DNA of 64,000 nucleotides from assembly GCF_040250305.1 (NCBI RefSeq), contig NZ_CP158190.1, positions 4,248,001-4,312,000 on the forward strand. The letters are read 5' to 3'. The notes under the pieces are model-generated. The model ran no database searches and was not told where the DNA came from. It saw nothing but the letters and a program-made list of their open reading frames with translations. Positions within the stretch are counted from its first letter, which is position 1; every line of letters starts with the position of its first letter. This document shows positions 34,488-43,676 of this stretch, piece by piece. This stretch comes from Peribacillus frigoritolerans (lineage in GTDB: Bacteria > Bacillota > Bacilli > Bacillales > DSM-1321). Made by a program: the position numbers and the translations under genes.

Positions 34488-35753
34488 TTACACCCAGCCA
34501 CGGAATATCGAGGCTTCCGCCATTTTTCTGACACCCACCATATATGCTGCCAGCCTCATATCCACTTTTCTTGTCTCGGACATTTCATATACTTGATTAA
34601 ATGAATTGACCAATAACTCTTTTAATTTGGTTTGGACTTCTGCATCTTCCCAATAATAACCTTGATTATTTTGAACCCATTCAAAGTAAGAAACTGTCAC
34701 ACCGCCTGAACTTGCCAATACATCAGGTACGAGAAGCACATTGCGTTCCGTCAAGATCTTGGTTGCCTCCAAAGTGGTAGGTCCATTCGCTGCCTCCACG
34801 ACAATTTGGGCTTTGATAAGATGTGCATTTTCTTTGGTGATTTGATTGGAAATGGCAGCAGGCACTAAAATGTCACAATCTTGTTCCAGAAGTTCCTGAT
34901 TGGTGATTGTATTATCGAATAGTGTCGTTACCGTTCCAAAGCTATCCCTTTTATCAAGTAAGTAATCGATATCCAGACCATCCGGTTTATAGATGGCACC
35001 ATATGCGTCCGATATGCCAATCACTTTCGCACCAGCATCATGCATGAATTTGGCCAAAAAGCTTCCTGCGTTCCCAAACCCTTGGACGATGATGCGTGCA
35101 CCTTTCAATTCTATGCCCTTACGCTTTGCCGCTTCCTCGATACAGATGGTGACACCTTGTGCCGTCGCCTTTTCCCTACCGTGTGAACCACCCAGTACCA
35201 GTGGCTTGCCTGTAATGAAACCAGGCGAATCGTGTTCTCTTATTCTACTGTATTCGTCCATCATCCATGCCATGATTTGTGAATTCGTATAAACATCCGG
35301 GGCCGGAATATCTTTAGTCGGCCCCACTATTTGGCTGATTGCCCGAACGTATCCACGGCTAAGCCTTTCCAATTCACCGATGGACATTTGGCGCGGATCA
35401 CAGATGATGCCGCCTTTTCCTCCGCCATATGGCAGATTCACGATTCCGCATTTCAAACTCATCCACATTGAAAGTGCCTTGACTTCTTCCTCATCGACTT
35501 CAGGATGAAAACGGATTCCACCTTTCGTCGGACCGACAGCATCGTTGTGCTGTGCACGGTATCCAGTGAAAATCTTCGTCGAATTGTCATCCATCTTGAT
35601 TGGAATGCGGACGGTCAGCATCCGAAGAGGTTCCTTCAAAAGCTCGAACACTTCTTCAGAATAGCCAAGCTTATCCAGCGCCTCCTTGATTACGACCTGT
35701 GTTGAATCAAGCAAGCTGGCAGTTTCTTTTTCTTCTTTGACTGTTGTACTCAA
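34488..35753 (-). CDS. rocG: NAD-specific glutamate dehydrogenase RocG
   Basis: 421 residues, co-linear with B. subtilis RocG. The glutamate site is KGGIRFHPEV and KCGIVNLPYGGGKGG (catalytic lysine in GGGKGG), with PAPDVYTNSQIMAWMMDEYS. The Rossmann fingerprint GFGNAGSFLAK starts the NAD domain. It oxidises glutamate to 2-oxoglutarate and ammonia, the last step of arginine and ornithine use. TTG start at 35753 has GAGGTG 7 bases upstream. Here it is inside the rocA-rocD cluster under the rocR/sigma-54 system, unlike B. subtilis where rocG is separate. Confidence 0.95.
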   Translation of the reverse strand: MSTTVKEEKETASLLDSTQVVIKEALDKLGYSEEVFELLKEPLRMLTVRIPIKMDDNSTKIFTGYRAQHNDAVGPTKGGIRFHPEVDEEEVKALSMWMSLKCGIVNLPYGGGKGGIICDPRQMSIGELERLSRGYVRAISQIVGPTKDIPAPDVYTNSQIMAWMMDEYSRIREHDSPGFITGKPLVLGGSHGREKATAQGVTICIEEAAKRKGIELKGARIIVQGFGNAGSFLAKFMHDAGAKVIGISDAYGAIYKPDGLDIDYLLDKRDSFGTVTTLFDNTITNQELLEQDCDILVPAAISNQITKENAHLIKAQIVVEAANGPTTLEATKILTERNVLLVPDVLASSGGVTVSYFEWVQNNQGYYWEDAEVQTKLKELLVNSFNQVYEMSETRKVDMRLAAYMVGVRKMAEASIFRGWV

Positions 35754-35775
35754 TGGAATTCACCTCATAGGTATA

Positions 35776-36969
35776 TTAGGATAAAACTTTTTTAATGCGT
35801 TCGATTGCCCAATCCAAGTCTTCTTTTGTAATCACTAATGGCGGAGCAAAACGGATAACTGTATCATGTGTTTCTTTACATAGCAATTTTTCTTCTTTAA
35901 GCTGCTCACAATAAGGTCTTGCTGCTTCCGTTAATTCGACTCCGATGAATAAGCCTCGGCCACGGATATCTTTAATCATTGGATTCTTGATTTCTTTTAA
36001 ACTATCCATAAAGTATTGTCCAAGCTCCAATGAACGTTCAGCTAGCTTCTCTTCTTCAAGGACTTCCAATGAAGCGATGGAAACCGCACATGCCAATGGA
36101 TTGCCGCCGAATGTAGAACCATGGGAACCAGGATTGAATACGCCAAGGATTTCACGGTTTGCAGCTACGCAAGAGATTGGGAAAACCCCGCCGCCCAGCG
36201 CTTTACCTAAAATGTACATATCCGGAACTACTCCATCCCAGTCAGAGGCGAACATTTTTCCTGAACGTCCAAGTCCTGACTGAATTTCATCAGAAACGAA
36301 TAGGACATTATTTTCTTTACACAAGTCGTAAGCTTCTTTTAAGAATCCTTGTGGCGGTATGATGATTCCCGCTTCACCTTGAATCGGTTCGATTAAAAAT
36401 CCAGCCGTTTGCGGTGTAATCGCTTCTTTCAATGCATCAAGGTCGCCGTAAGGGATAAGCTTGATCCCTGGCAGCATCGGTCCAAAGCCCCTTCTATATT
36501 CATCATCGGATGACAAGGACACGGCTGCCATCGTCCGGCCATGGAAGTTCCCGATACATGCAATGATTTCAGCTTGGTTTTCTGCGATTCCCTTAACATC
36601 ATAACCCCAGCGTCTAACAGCTTTAATTGCAGTTTCAACAGCTTCAGCACCTGTATTCATAGGCAGTGCCATGTCTTTTTGCGTAATGCGTGAAACCATT
36701 TCATACCATGGTCCTAATTTATCACTATGGAATGCACGGGATGTCAATGTTACGCGATCTGCTTGTTTTTTTAATTCGTCGATGATTTTCGGATGCCTGT
36801 GGCCTTGGTTCACTGCTGAATAGGCACTAAGCATATCCATATATTTGTTGCCTTCAGGATCTTCCACCCAAACTCCTTCTGCCTTCGAAATGACGATTGG
36901 AAGTGGATTATAATTGTTTGCACCATATTGTTCTGTTTGCTCGATTAATTTTTCCGTTAATGTTGTCAT
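35776..36969 (-). CDS. rocD: Ornithine aminotransferase RocD
   Basis: 397 residues, class III aminotransferase. [17 protein letters not shown] near the start, [18 protein letters not shown] (phosphate cup), [11 protein letters not shown] (PLP ring aspartate) and the Schiff-base lysine in [14 protein letters not shown]. It moves the delta-amino group of ornithine to 2-oxoglutarate, giving glutamate semialdehyde for RocA. ATG at 36969 follows AGGGGG. The 18-bp gap to rocA and 22-bp gap to rocG show an operon. Confidence 0.95.
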   Translation of the reverse strand: MTTLTEKLIEQTEQYGANNYNPLPIVISKAEGVWVEDPEGNKYMDMLSAYSAVNQGHRHPKIIDELKKQADRVTLTSRAFHSDKLGPWYEMVSRITQKDMALPMNTGAEAVETAIKAVRRWGYDVKGIAENQAEIIACIGNFHGRTMAAVSLSSDDEYRRGFGPMLPGIKLIPYGDLDALKEAITPQTAGFLIEPIQGEAGIIIPPQGFLKEAYDLCKENNVLFVSDEIQSGLGRSGKMFASDWDGVVPDMYILGKALGGGVFPISCVAANREILGVFNPGSHGSTFGGNPLACAVSIASLEVLEEEKLAERSLELGQYFMDSLKEIKNPMIKDIRGRGLFIGVELTEAARPYCEQLKEEKLLCKETHDTVIRFAPPLVITKEDLDWAIERIKKVLS

Positions 36970-36987
36970 GTTGATTCCCCCTAAAAT

Positions 36988-38535
36988 TTATAGCGTTTCA
37001 GATGTTGTTTTACCTTGAAGATGAAGAACTAAATAATCAGGACCGCCCGCTTTTGAATCTGTACCTGACATATTGAATCCGCCAAATGGCTGGTATCCTA
37101 CAATGGCACCGGTACAGCCGCGATTGAAGTACAAGTTACCTACGTGGAAATCCTCACGCGCTTGTTCGATATGTTCAATGTTGTTAGAGATGACCGCACC
37201 CGTTAATCCATAATCCGTGTTATTGGCAATCTCGATTGCATGATTGAAATCTTTTGCCTTACAGAATGCAACAACTGGTCCGAAAATTTCTTCTTTCATG
37301 ACACGTGCATTCTCATCCACATCGGCAATGATAGTTGGCTGGATGAAGAAACCTTTTGAATTGTCTCCTTCTCCCCCTGTAACAATTTTCCCTTCTTCTT
37401 TACCGATTTCAACGTAGCTCATGACTTTGTCGTAAGCTGCTTGATCGATAACCGGACCCATGAAGTTGTTTAGGTCTGTTGGTTCCCCGACTGTTTTTTC
37501 TTTCGTTAATTCAATGGCACGATTCAAGACTTGGTCATATACATCTTCCACTATTACGGCACGTGAACAAGCAGAACATTTTTGACCGGAGAATCCGAAT
37601 GCAGAAGCGACGATTGATTGTGCCGCCAATTCCAGATCAGCCTCTTTATCAACAACGATCGTATCTTTACCGCCCATTTCAGCGATGACACGTTTTAACC
37701 AGATTTGTCCTTCATGAACTTTTGCCGCACGCTCATAAATACGGATTCCAACATCACGAGATCCGGTAAAGCTGATGAAACGTGTACGAGGATGATCTAC
37801 CAAATAATCGCCAACCTCGGCACCGCTTCCTGGAATGAAGTTCACAACTCCTGCAGGCATGCCCGCTTCTTCCAGCACTTCGATGAATTTAGCTGCAATG
37901 ACCGGTGTTGTACTGGCCGGTTTCAATAAGACCGTATTTCCTGAAACAAGAGCTGCCGTCGTCATGCCTGCCATGATCGCAAACGGGAAGTTCCAAGGTG
38001 AGATGATGACACCGACACCAAGCGGAATATAATTGAAAGCATTGTGTTCAATCGGACGGCTTTCCACTGGTATGCCGTCTTTAAGCTTCAGCATTTGACG
38101 TGCATAGTATTCCATGAAGTCGATCGCTTCCGCTGTATCTGCATCCGCTTCATTCCAAGGCTTTCCTGCTTCTTTTACCAATAGAGCCGAGAAATAGTGT
38201 TTTCTTCTCCGTACGATGGCTGCAGCCCTGAATAAAATATTTGCACGCACTTCCGCTTTCGTTTTTCTCCAAGTTTGGAATGTCTTATCTGCCGCTTGCA
38301 TCGCTTGCTCAGCAAGATCCTTATTCGCTTTGGATACCATTCCAATAACTTCTTCTTTATTTGCTGGGTTTACAGAGGTAATGACTTCATCAGTAAACAC
38401 TTTTTCACCATTAATGATCAGCGGATATTTCTTCCCTAAATCATTAGCTACATCATTCAATGCCGCTTGAAAAGCTTTATTGTTTTCTTCGATTTTAAAA
38501 TTAGTAAATGGTTCGTGTTTATATGTTTGGACCAT
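36988..38535 (-). CDS. rocA: 1-pyrroline-5-carboxylate dehydrogenase RocA
   Basis: 515 residues, aldehyde dehydrogenase fold. N169-region [13 protein letters not shown], the glycine motif FTGSRDVG, catalytic glutamate in VIAEMGGKD and catalytic cysteine in [11 protein letters not shown] identify the P5C dehydrogenase (RocA/PutC) subgroup. It oxidises glutamate semialdehyde to glutamate. ATG at 38535 follows AGGGAG. First gene of the roc operon, 52 bp downstream of a sigma-54 promoter. Confidence 0.95.
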   Translation of the reverse strand: MVQTYKHEPFTNFKIEENNKAFQAALNDVANDLGKKYPLIINGEKVFTDEVITSVNPANKEEVIGMVSKANKDLAEQAMQAADKTFQTWRKTKAEVRANILFRAAAIVRRRKHYFSALLVKEAGKPWNEADADTAEAIDFMEYYARQMLKLKDGIPVESRPIEHNAFNYIPLGVGVIISPWNFPFAIMAGMTTAALVSGNTVLLKPASTTPVIAAKFIEVLEEAGMPAGVVNFIPGSGAEVGDYLVDHPRTRFISFTGSRDVGIRIYERAAKVHEGQIWLKRVIAEMGGKDTIVVDKEADLELAAQSIVASAFGFSGQKCSACSRAVIVEDVYDQVLNRAIELTKEKTVGEPTDLNNFMGPVIDQAAYDKVMSYVEIGKEEGKIVTGGEGDNSKGFFIQPTIIADVDENARVMKEEIFGPVVAFCKAKDFNHAIEIANNTDYGLTGAVISNNIEHIEQAREDFHVGNLYFNRGCTGAIVGYQPFGGFNMSGTDSKAGGPDYLVLHLQGKTTSETL

Positions 38536-38586
38536 TATAGCTCATCTCCCTAAAATTTTATGTTTTTTTCTTCACCCTTACTTAAC

Positions 38587-38604
38587 AAGCAAGTTCCGTG
38601 CCAA
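38587..38604 (-). promoter_or_regulatory. Sigma-54 (SigL) promoter of rocA-rocD-rocG
   Basis: On the minus strand TTGGCACGGAACTTGCTT, with GG at -24 and GC at -12 in correct spacing (TTGGCAC-N5-TTGC). Confidence 0.92.
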
Positions 38605-38804
38605 CTTTTCATTTTCTTGAAAAAATAATGATATTTCATTAAATATGCAATGAAATTCAGCACTTTAAGGGCAAAATTGACATAGTATGCCATTATTTTT
38701 TGCTCTAATCCCTATTTATGTCGCTTAAACCTTACACTTTTAATTAATGCAAGATTCATGCCAACTATAAAAAACATAAAAAACAGCGTTTTTCCACTTT
38801 TTCC

Positions 38805-38860
38805 GCAAAATATTTTTGCACTTCGATGCAAAATAATCTTGCTATGCAAATTTTATTTGC
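38805..38860. promoter_or_regulatory. Cluster of RocR upstream activating sequences
   Basis: Three near-palindromes on one face of the region: GCAAAATATTTTTGC (38805-38819), ATGCAAAATAATCTTGC (38826-38842) and ATGCAAATTTTATTTGC (38844-38860). They resemble the RocR site of B. subtilis (TGCAAAATAATTTTGCA core). They lie about 200 bp upstream of the sigma-54 promoter and just upstream of rocR; the third overlaps its likely -35, so negative autoregulation is plausible. Confidence 0.75.
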
Positions 38861-38919
38861 GCCTTTACTTCAATTCCTCTACAATAGCTCTAAGAAAAGA
38901 AGAAAAATGGGAGGCATTC

Positions 38920-40332
38920 ATGAATTTAGATCAAATCATTAAAATAGATGGTTTCCAATCCATCCTCTATTCGCTTGTGGATGTAATCGATACAGGGATA
39001 CATATAATCGATATAAAAGGACGGACCATTGTATATAACAAGAAAATGGCAGAAATTGAAGGAATGGATTCAGAAGAAGTGTTAGGGAAGAAGATTCACG
39101 AAATCTTTAAATTCAAGGAAGAAACGGAGAGTACATTAATAAGGGCACTTCATTCGGGTAAGACAACCGAGAACTCGAAGCAGACCTACTTCAATAATCT
39201 TGGTCAGGAAATTACAACAATCAATAATACGTTTCCGATTTTGGATCAAAAGCAAAATATCATCGGAGCAATTGAAGTTGCAAAGGATATAACGAATCTG
39301 GAAAGAATCATTAAAGATAATATCTTAAATAAGGGCGATACCAAATATACGTTTGACAGCATCATCGGAACGAGTGAAAATTTCCTGGAAGTCATAGAAA
39401 AGAGCAAGCGCTCGACCAGAACGGCATCCTCCATCCTCATCGTCGGGGAAACGGGCACAGGAAAAGAGCTCTTCGCCCAAAGCATCCATAATGGCAGCAG
39501 CCGTTCGACACATCCTTTCATCAGCCAAAACTGTGCTGCCCTGCCGGATAGTCTAATTGAGGGAATACTCTTCGGCACAAAGAAAGGCGCCTTCACCGGA
39601 TCGATTGAAAGGCCTGGATTATTCGAACAGGCACAGGGCGGTACCATCCTGTTAGATGAAATCAACTCATTAAACCCGAACATGCAAGCGAAATTATTAC
39701 GGGCCCTTCAAGAAAGGACGATTCGCCGTGTTGGGGATACAAAGGATAAAAAAATTGATGTTAGGGTCATTGCAACGATAAATGAAGATCCGATAGATGC
39801 CATTGCAAATGATCATTTACGCAAGGATTTATACTACCGATTAAGTGTCGTTTCGTTATTCATCCCGCCTCTTCGTGAACGGAAAGAGGATATTCCTTTG
39901 CTGGCGCAATCCTTCATCGAGAAATTCAATGCGCTGTTCGAATTGAATATAGAAGGGATCAGCGAAGAGGTCTACTCGCTTTTTTATGATTACGACTGGC
40001 CCGGGAACGTAAGGGAACTTGAACATATCATTGAGGGGGCCATGAATTTAATGGAACCTGGCGATACAAAGATTGCCATCACCCACCTTCCAGCTCTATT
40101 TAGGAAGAAAGCCCATTTGGAAGACATTCGTCCCGATAGAAAAGAAAATCATGAAAATGGAGATTTACAGGAGTCGACCTTATCTCTTGATGATTATATC
40201 GCCCATACTGAAAAGCAATACTTGGAGAAGATTTTAAAGGAACATGGGATGAATATCTCCAAAGCAGCCAAGGCCCTGAATATTAGCCGCCAAAGTCTTC
40301 AATACCGCTTGAAAAAGTATCAGGTCAAATAA
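38920..40332 (+). CDS. rocR: Sigma-54-dependent activator RocR
   Basis: 470 residues. An N-terminal PAS domain (about 18-125, IDTGIHIIDIKGRTIVYNKKM) senses the effector, expected to be ornithine/citrulline. The AAA+ domain (about 150-385) has Walker A GETGTGKE, sigma-54 contact loop GAFTGS (common form GAFTGA), Walker B GGTILLDEI and the arginine finger region. The Fis-type helix-turn-helix is at the end (NISKAAKALNISRQSLQYRL). ATG at 38920 follows GGGAGG at 6 bases; the open frame upstream to 38758 covers the UAS cluster and is not used. Divergent from rocA. Confidence 0.93.
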   Translation: MNLDQIIKIDGFQSILYSLVDVIDTGIHIIDIKGRTIVYNKKMAEIEGMDSEEVLGKKIHEIFKFKEETESTLIRALHSGKTTENSKQTYFNNLGQEITTINNTFPILDQKQNIIGAIEVAKDITNLERIIKDNILNKGDTKYTFDSIIGTSENFLEVIEKSKRSTRTASSILIVGETGTGKELFAQSIHNGSSRSTHPFISQNCAALPDSLIEGILFGTKKGAFTGSIERPGLFEQAQGGTILLDEINSLNPNMQAKLLRALQERTIRRVGDTKDKKIDVRVIATINEDPIDAIANDHLRKDLYYRLSVVSLFIPPLRERKEDIPLLAQSFIEKFNALFELNIEGISEEVYSLFYDYDWPGNVRELEHIIEGAMNLMEPGDTKIAITHLPALFRKKAHLEDIRPDRKENHENGDLQESTLSLDDYIAHTEKQYLEKILKEHGMNISKAAKALNISRQSLQYRLKKYQVK

Positions 40333-40338
40333 CACAAA

Positions 40339-40367
40339 AAAGGCCCCCATTATTATGGAGGGCCTTT
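40339..40367 (+). terminator. Terminator of rocR
   Basis: AAAGGCCC-CCAT / ATGG-A-GGGCCTTT hairpin 6 bp after the rocR stop. Confidence 0.85.
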
Positions 40368-40373
40368 AGTTTA

Positions 40374-40392
40374 TCGGCGGAAAGGGAGCGGG
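40374..40392 (+). repeat. Fragment of dispersed element B
   Basis: TCGGCGGAAAGGGAGCGGG is identical to the 3' part of element B copies at 2.9 and 32.4 kb; the rest is gone. It borders repeat array R2. Confidence 0.6.
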
Positions 40393-40444
40393 TTTAATGC
40401 GTATACCCTAAAATAACTGCCCAAATTCCGAATAGTGAGGTGAA

Positions 40445-40648
40445 GGTCGAATAAATGGATCACGGTCGAATTAAGTGCCGTGTAGGTCGAATAAATGCAT
40501 CAACGGTCGAATTAAGTGCCGTGTAGGTCGAATAAATGCATCAACGGTCGAATTAAGTGCCATGTAGGTCGAATAAATGCACCAACGGTCGAATTAAGTG
40601 CCGTGTAGGTCGAATAAATGCGTGAACGGCCGAATAATGCCGTGTAGA
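40445..40648 (+). repeat. 41-bp tandem array R2 (GGTCGAAT type)
   Basis: About five copies of a 41-bp unit, each made of two half-units that start GGTCGAAT (GGTCGAATAAATGCATCAAC and GGTCGAATTAAGTGCCGTGT). GGTCGA starts at 40445, 40464, 40485, 40505, 40526, 40546, 40567, 40587 and 40608, so spacing alternates 19-20 and 21 bp. Copies differ by one or two bases. No unique spacers, so not a CRISPR array. Confidence 0.92.
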
Positions 40649-40688
40649 TCAAGGCAAACTCACTTTCTACGAATTTGTCTACAGTCTG

Positions 40689-40719
40689 AAGGCCCTCATT
40701 GATAATGAGGGCCTTTTTT
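40689..40719 (+). terminator. Terminator between array R2 and azoR
   Basis: AAGGCCCTCATT / AATGAGGGCCTT with a 3-base loop and TTTTTT on the plus strand; it follows a TCTACAGTCTGA motif also seen near the element A/B sites. Confidence 0.85.
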
Positions 40720-40743
40720 GCTTCTATTCATTTCACTTCGCAA

Positions 40744-41370
40744 TCAGAATGCTTCAGCCGCTTTTACAACGTTTTCCAAGCCATCCGCGATGATTTTTTG
40801 TGTCTGATCCGGATACTGATTATGGCCTTCAATGACCACGACATCCGGATTGTTAATTCCCCATAGGCCAATGATATTTTTCACTAAATTCACGGCCATT
40901 TCAGCAGAAGCCATTCCTTCTAATGCATAATCAGAACCGCGGGCATTCAAGAGCATGACTTTTTTATCACCAGCATACCCGACAGGACCTTCCGCCGTGT
41001 AATTGAACATTTTACCTGCTTGTGCCAAATAGGAAAGATATGTGATAAGCGGCGCAGGAACCGTTGAGTTCCAGAGAGGGAAAGCGAATACCACTTTATC
41101 CATGGCCAGGAATTGATTTAAATATGTGTCAACCAGTTTGGCCGCATTTTCCTCTTCAGCTGTCAGTTCAAGACCTTGGTTGCGTTTATACAAACCGGCA
41201 ATTGCCGTATTTCCATAGTAAGGAAGTTCTTCTTTAAATAAATCCAGCTCTGTCACTTCATCTGTACGGTGTGTCTCTTTATATGCTTGTAAGAAGGTGT
41301 CATACATTTTCGAGCTGATTGCCTGTTCTGCAGGACGATCGTTCACTTTTACGAATAATACTTTTGTCAT
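40744..41370 (-). CDS. azoR: FMN-dependent NADH-azoreductase
   Basis: 208 residues, flavodoxin-like fold, close to B. subtilis AzoR1: MTKVLFVKVNDRPAEQAISS, FAFPLWNSTVPAPLITYLSYLAQAGKMFNYTAEGPVG (FMN loop, split at AGKMFNYTAEGP) and LLNARGSDY. It reduces azo compounds and quinones by two electrons. ATG at 41370 has GGGGAG 9 bases upstream and gives the family length; an in-frame ATG at 41430 would add 20 residues (MGFLSRLFRNKE). It follows catE by 33-92 bp and is probably in the catD-catE operon. Confidence 0.9.
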   Translation of the reverse strand: MTKVLFVKVNDRPAEQAISSKMYDTFLQAYKETHRTDEVTELDLFKEELPYYGNTAIAGLYKRNQGLELTAEEENAAKLVDTYLNQFLAMDKVVFAFPLWNSTVPAPLITYLSYLAQAGKMFNYTAEGPVGYAGDKKVMLLNARGSDYALEGMASAEMAVNLVKNIIGLWGINNPDVVVIEGHNQYPDQTQKIIADGLENVVKAAEAF

Positions 41371-41462
41371 TTTTCCATTCTCCCCTGCAGCGGTTTCTTT
41401 ATTTCTAAATAATCTACTTAAGAATCCCATTATCCTCTCACCATTGCTTTCTGCTTTATAAT

Positions 41463-42311
41463 TTAGACGACTAAATGAATCTCATTGCCTGATGGATCTG
41501 TTACAGCGAAAAACCCTTCTTTTTCCGTGAGGACTGCCCCGATTCCTTTCAGTTGTTCCGTTACTTTTTTTCTCGCTTCTTCGTCTGCAAAAACGAGAGT
41601 ATACCAGTTTAGCCCCACACTATTTTCCTTAGGAGCAGGGGCGCCAACGCCATTCCAAGTGTTTAACCCGATGTGATGATGATATCCACCGGTTGAAGTA
41701 AAGAGCGCTCCTCCATATCGATTCACGACGCTAAACCCAAGACCTTGCATGTAAAACTCCTCCGTTTTACGTAAATCTGCTACATGCAGATGTATATGTC
41801 CCATTAAGGTACCTGCAGGCAGTTCGCTCCACTCACCATCGCTTTCTTTCAGAAGGTCATCCCCATCCAGCGGATCCGTGCCCATTGCGACTTCCCCTCC
41901 GGCCCATCTCCAATCAGTGGATGGACGGTCAGAGTATACTTCAATGCCATTGCCATCCGGATCGGTAATGTACAGAGCTTCACTCACTTCATGATCAGCC
42001 GCTCCAAATGGATATTTCGTTTGAAGTAAATGGCGCAAAAAAATCGATAAATCGGCACGGCTTGGCAGTAAAAGGGCAAAGTGATATAAGCCCGTCGTCC
42101 GTCCTTCTTTCGGATTCACATCAGCAGGCTGCTCAAGTGTCAACAACGGGGTTTTACCGTCTGTCGTCAAAACGGCTTGCCGATCGGTTTTCTTCAATAC
42201 TTTAAGACCGATGATTTCTTGATAAAACAGAATGGCCTTATTCAAATCCAAAACATTTATACTGACTTCGCCAACAAAGGTAATTGGTTTTTGATGAAAA
42301 TTTTTATCCAT
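41463..42311 (-). CDS. catE: Catechol-2,3-dioxygenase CatE (VOC family)
   Basis: 282 residues with two VOC (glyoxalase/dioxygenase) modules. First: VSINVLDLNKAILFYQEIIGL; second: GHIHLHVADLRKTEEFYMQGLGF. Metal ligands are expected in GHIHLHV (His), GGYHHHIGLN (His) and the final NEIHLVV glutamate. B. subtilis CatE has the same order and length and opens catechol, relieving quinone stress. ATG at 42311 has AAGGGAAG upstream. Starts 4 bp after catD, so both are one transcript. Confidence 0.92.
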   Translation of the reverse strand: MDKNFHQKPITFVGEVSINVLDLNKAILFYQEIIGLKVLKKTDRQAVLTTDGKTPLLTLEQPADVNPKEGRTTGLYHFALLLPSRADLSIFLRHLLQTKYPFGAADHEVSEALYITDPDGNGIEVYSDRPSTDWRWAGGEVAMGTDPLDGDDLLKESDGEWSELPAGTLMGHIHLHVADLRKTEEFYMQGLGFSVVNRYGGALFTSTGGYHHHIGLNTWNGVGAPAPKENSVGLNWYTLVFADEEARKKVTEQLKGIGAVLTEKEGFFAVTDPSGNEIHLVV

Positions 42312-42315
42312 ATTG

Positions 42316-42720
42316 TCACTTCCCTTTTTTATTGAAAATCACATGACCCAAAGAAAGAACCGTGCGGTTTGCACACGCTAGATAAACAGACATGGCAAGC
42401 AGTGCCAAGTCCAGTTCGTAGCCCGCCGCTTGCCCGTTCCCAAGAAAACCAGCAGGTAATTTAGCCGTGAAAATCGCCCCCGCCATAATGACCGCAAATA
42501 GGACGGAAACGATTCGTGTTCCCAAACCCAGTATAACCGCAAGTCCTCCGATCAATTCGATTACTGCAACGATGTACGCCATGAAGCCAGGAATGCCAAG
42601 GCTATCGAAAAATCCCGCCGTATTTCCTATTCCCCCTTGAAACTTTGAAACGCCGTGAATGAAAAAAGTAAAACCTAAAATCACCCTTAAAAAAACTTGG
42701 GCTGCATCATTTTTATTCAT
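42316..42720 (-). CDS. catD: DoxX-family membrane protein CatD
   Basis: 134 residues, four membrane helices, DoxX family: FLRVILGFTFFIHGVSKFQGGIG is the signature first helix, then IVAVIELIGGLAVILGLGTR. In B. subtilis catD precedes catE in an operon repressed by CatR and YodB and induced by catechol and quinones. Here the promoter is near-consensus with an HxlR-type inverted repeat at the transcription start. ATG at 42720 follows AAGGAG. Confidence 0.92.
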   Translation of the reverse strand: MNKNDAAQVFLRVILGFTFFIHGVSKFQGGIGNTAGFFDSLGIPGFMAYIVAVIELIGGLAVILGLGTRIVSVLFAVIMAGAIFTAKLPAGFLGNGQAAGYELDLALLAMSVYLACANRTVLSLGHVIFNKKGK

Positions 42721-42742
42721 GTATGAACTCTCCTTTTGTTGG

Positions 42743-42759
42743 TTACTTTATGTTAGTAA
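42743..42759. promoter_or_regulatory. Candidate CatR/YodB-type operator
   Basis: TTACT-N7-AGTAA, a perfect inverted repeat that starts at the -10 element and covers the likely transcription start of catD. Confidence 0.6.
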
Positions 42760-42787
42760 TTATATTTTCATAAGCTTATATTGTCAA
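42759..42787 (-). promoter_or_regulatory. Sigma-A promoter of catD-catE-azoR
   Basis: On the minus strand TTGACA, exactly 17 bases, TATAAT: a full consensus promoter. The spacer holds the palindrome ATAAGCTTAT. Such a strong promoter implies tight repression. Confidence 0.9.
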
Positions 42788-42821
42788 GTAAGTTTATTGG
42801 AATTTCTTTTTTCCCTAAAAA

Positions 42822-42846
42822 AACGAATTGCCGAAAGCAACTCGTT
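42822..42846 (-). terminator. Terminator of the metallophore operon
   Basis: AACGAATTGC / GCAACTCGTT hairpin with 5-base loop and seven T on the minus strand, 12 bp after the stop of the nicotianamine-synthase-like gene. Confidence 0.88.
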
Positions 42847-42857
42847 ATATGGTGTCA

Positions 42858-43676
42858 CTATTTAAGGGTGTAATAAATGGTTGAATTGATGATGAAAGAA
42901 TCCGCAATCGTTCTCCCGACTTCCTCACATGCCACCTTACTGAATTTTGTCGCATCAACCGGCTCATATAATAATTGATGAATGCCGTCCACCGACCGTA
43001 TTGCGACGGTTGCGTAAGGGTTCGTCTGAAATATCCGTTCCAGAATTTCTTCTTTATTAGGAACCAGGCTGGCAATCCATACAAGATCGAACTCCGTGTA
43101 GTCATGAAGAGCGCCATCATTCAAGATATAGTCTGAATTCCCTTCGTTATCCAGTTCTTGGACGATGCGCCGGCCAAGTGAATGGGCTTGTTCATCTATA
43201 TCGAGACATGTCATTTTCGCACCCAACTCCCGTTGAAGCAGCAAAGGACTTAATGGGAGAGGACCCGTCCCTACAAATGCAAATGATTGAATATCATTTT
43301 TCACCTTTTTCAATTCATTGATTTCCGTTTGAATCAGTTCTTTGTAGTTATCCCAATAAATGAAAGAACGGAAGTCATCCAGGGAGTTCACACAGCCAAC
43401 AAATAATTTGGCATAATGATCCTCCATCAATGTTTCAGCAATCTTCAGCTTATCAAGCATGGTATCCCGAATCGATCGGATTTCATCATGGTTGAGAATT
43501 TCTTCTGCCACATGCTGGTCTAACGGTTTCGAAATCATCGAAACCAATTCGGTTAAAACGCGATTGATGATTTCGTTATTTGGTGATAAATCATCTTCTT
43601 CTAGTAAAATTTTATAAGTATCCATATATGTATGAATGATTTTTTCCTGGTTTCTAGACCATTTGATCGTTTTCAA
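42858..43676 (-). CDS. Nicotianamine-synthase-like aminobutanoyltransferase (CntL-like)
   Basis: 272 residues (staphylococcal CntL about 271). An N-terminal helical part (1-105) is followed by FIYWDNYKELIQTEIN (about 106-121), the NAS substrate-site motif, then FAFVGTGPLPLSPLLL (132-147), the S-adenosylmethionine loop typical of nicotianamine synthases, and the acidic strand MTCLDIDEQA. These enzymes use the aminobutyrate arm of S-adenosylmethionine, not its methyl group, to build metal-binding opine precursors. TTG at 43676 has AGGAG 8 bases upstream. It overlaps the MATE gene by 23 bp and ends the operon. No CntM (opine dehydrogenase) or CntK (racemase) gene is adjacent. Confidence 0.85.
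   Translation of the reverse strand: MKTIKWSRNQEKIIHTYMDTYKILLEEDDLSPNNEIINRVLTELVSMISKPLDQHVAEEILNHDEIRSIRDTMLDKLKIAETLMEDHYAKLFVGCVNSLDDFRSFIYWDNYKELIQTEINELKKVKNDIQSFAFVGTGPLPLSPLLLQRELGAKMTCLDIDEQAHSLGRRIVQELDNEGNSDYILNDGALHDYTEFDLVWIASLVPNKEEILERIFQTNPYATVAIRSVDGIHQLLYEPVDATKFSKVACEEVGRTIADSFIINSTIYYTLK

Noticed and set aside
40445..40648. Possible CRISPR array
   Set aside because: The whole 41-bp unit is repeated, including the supposed spacers, and no cas genes are near.
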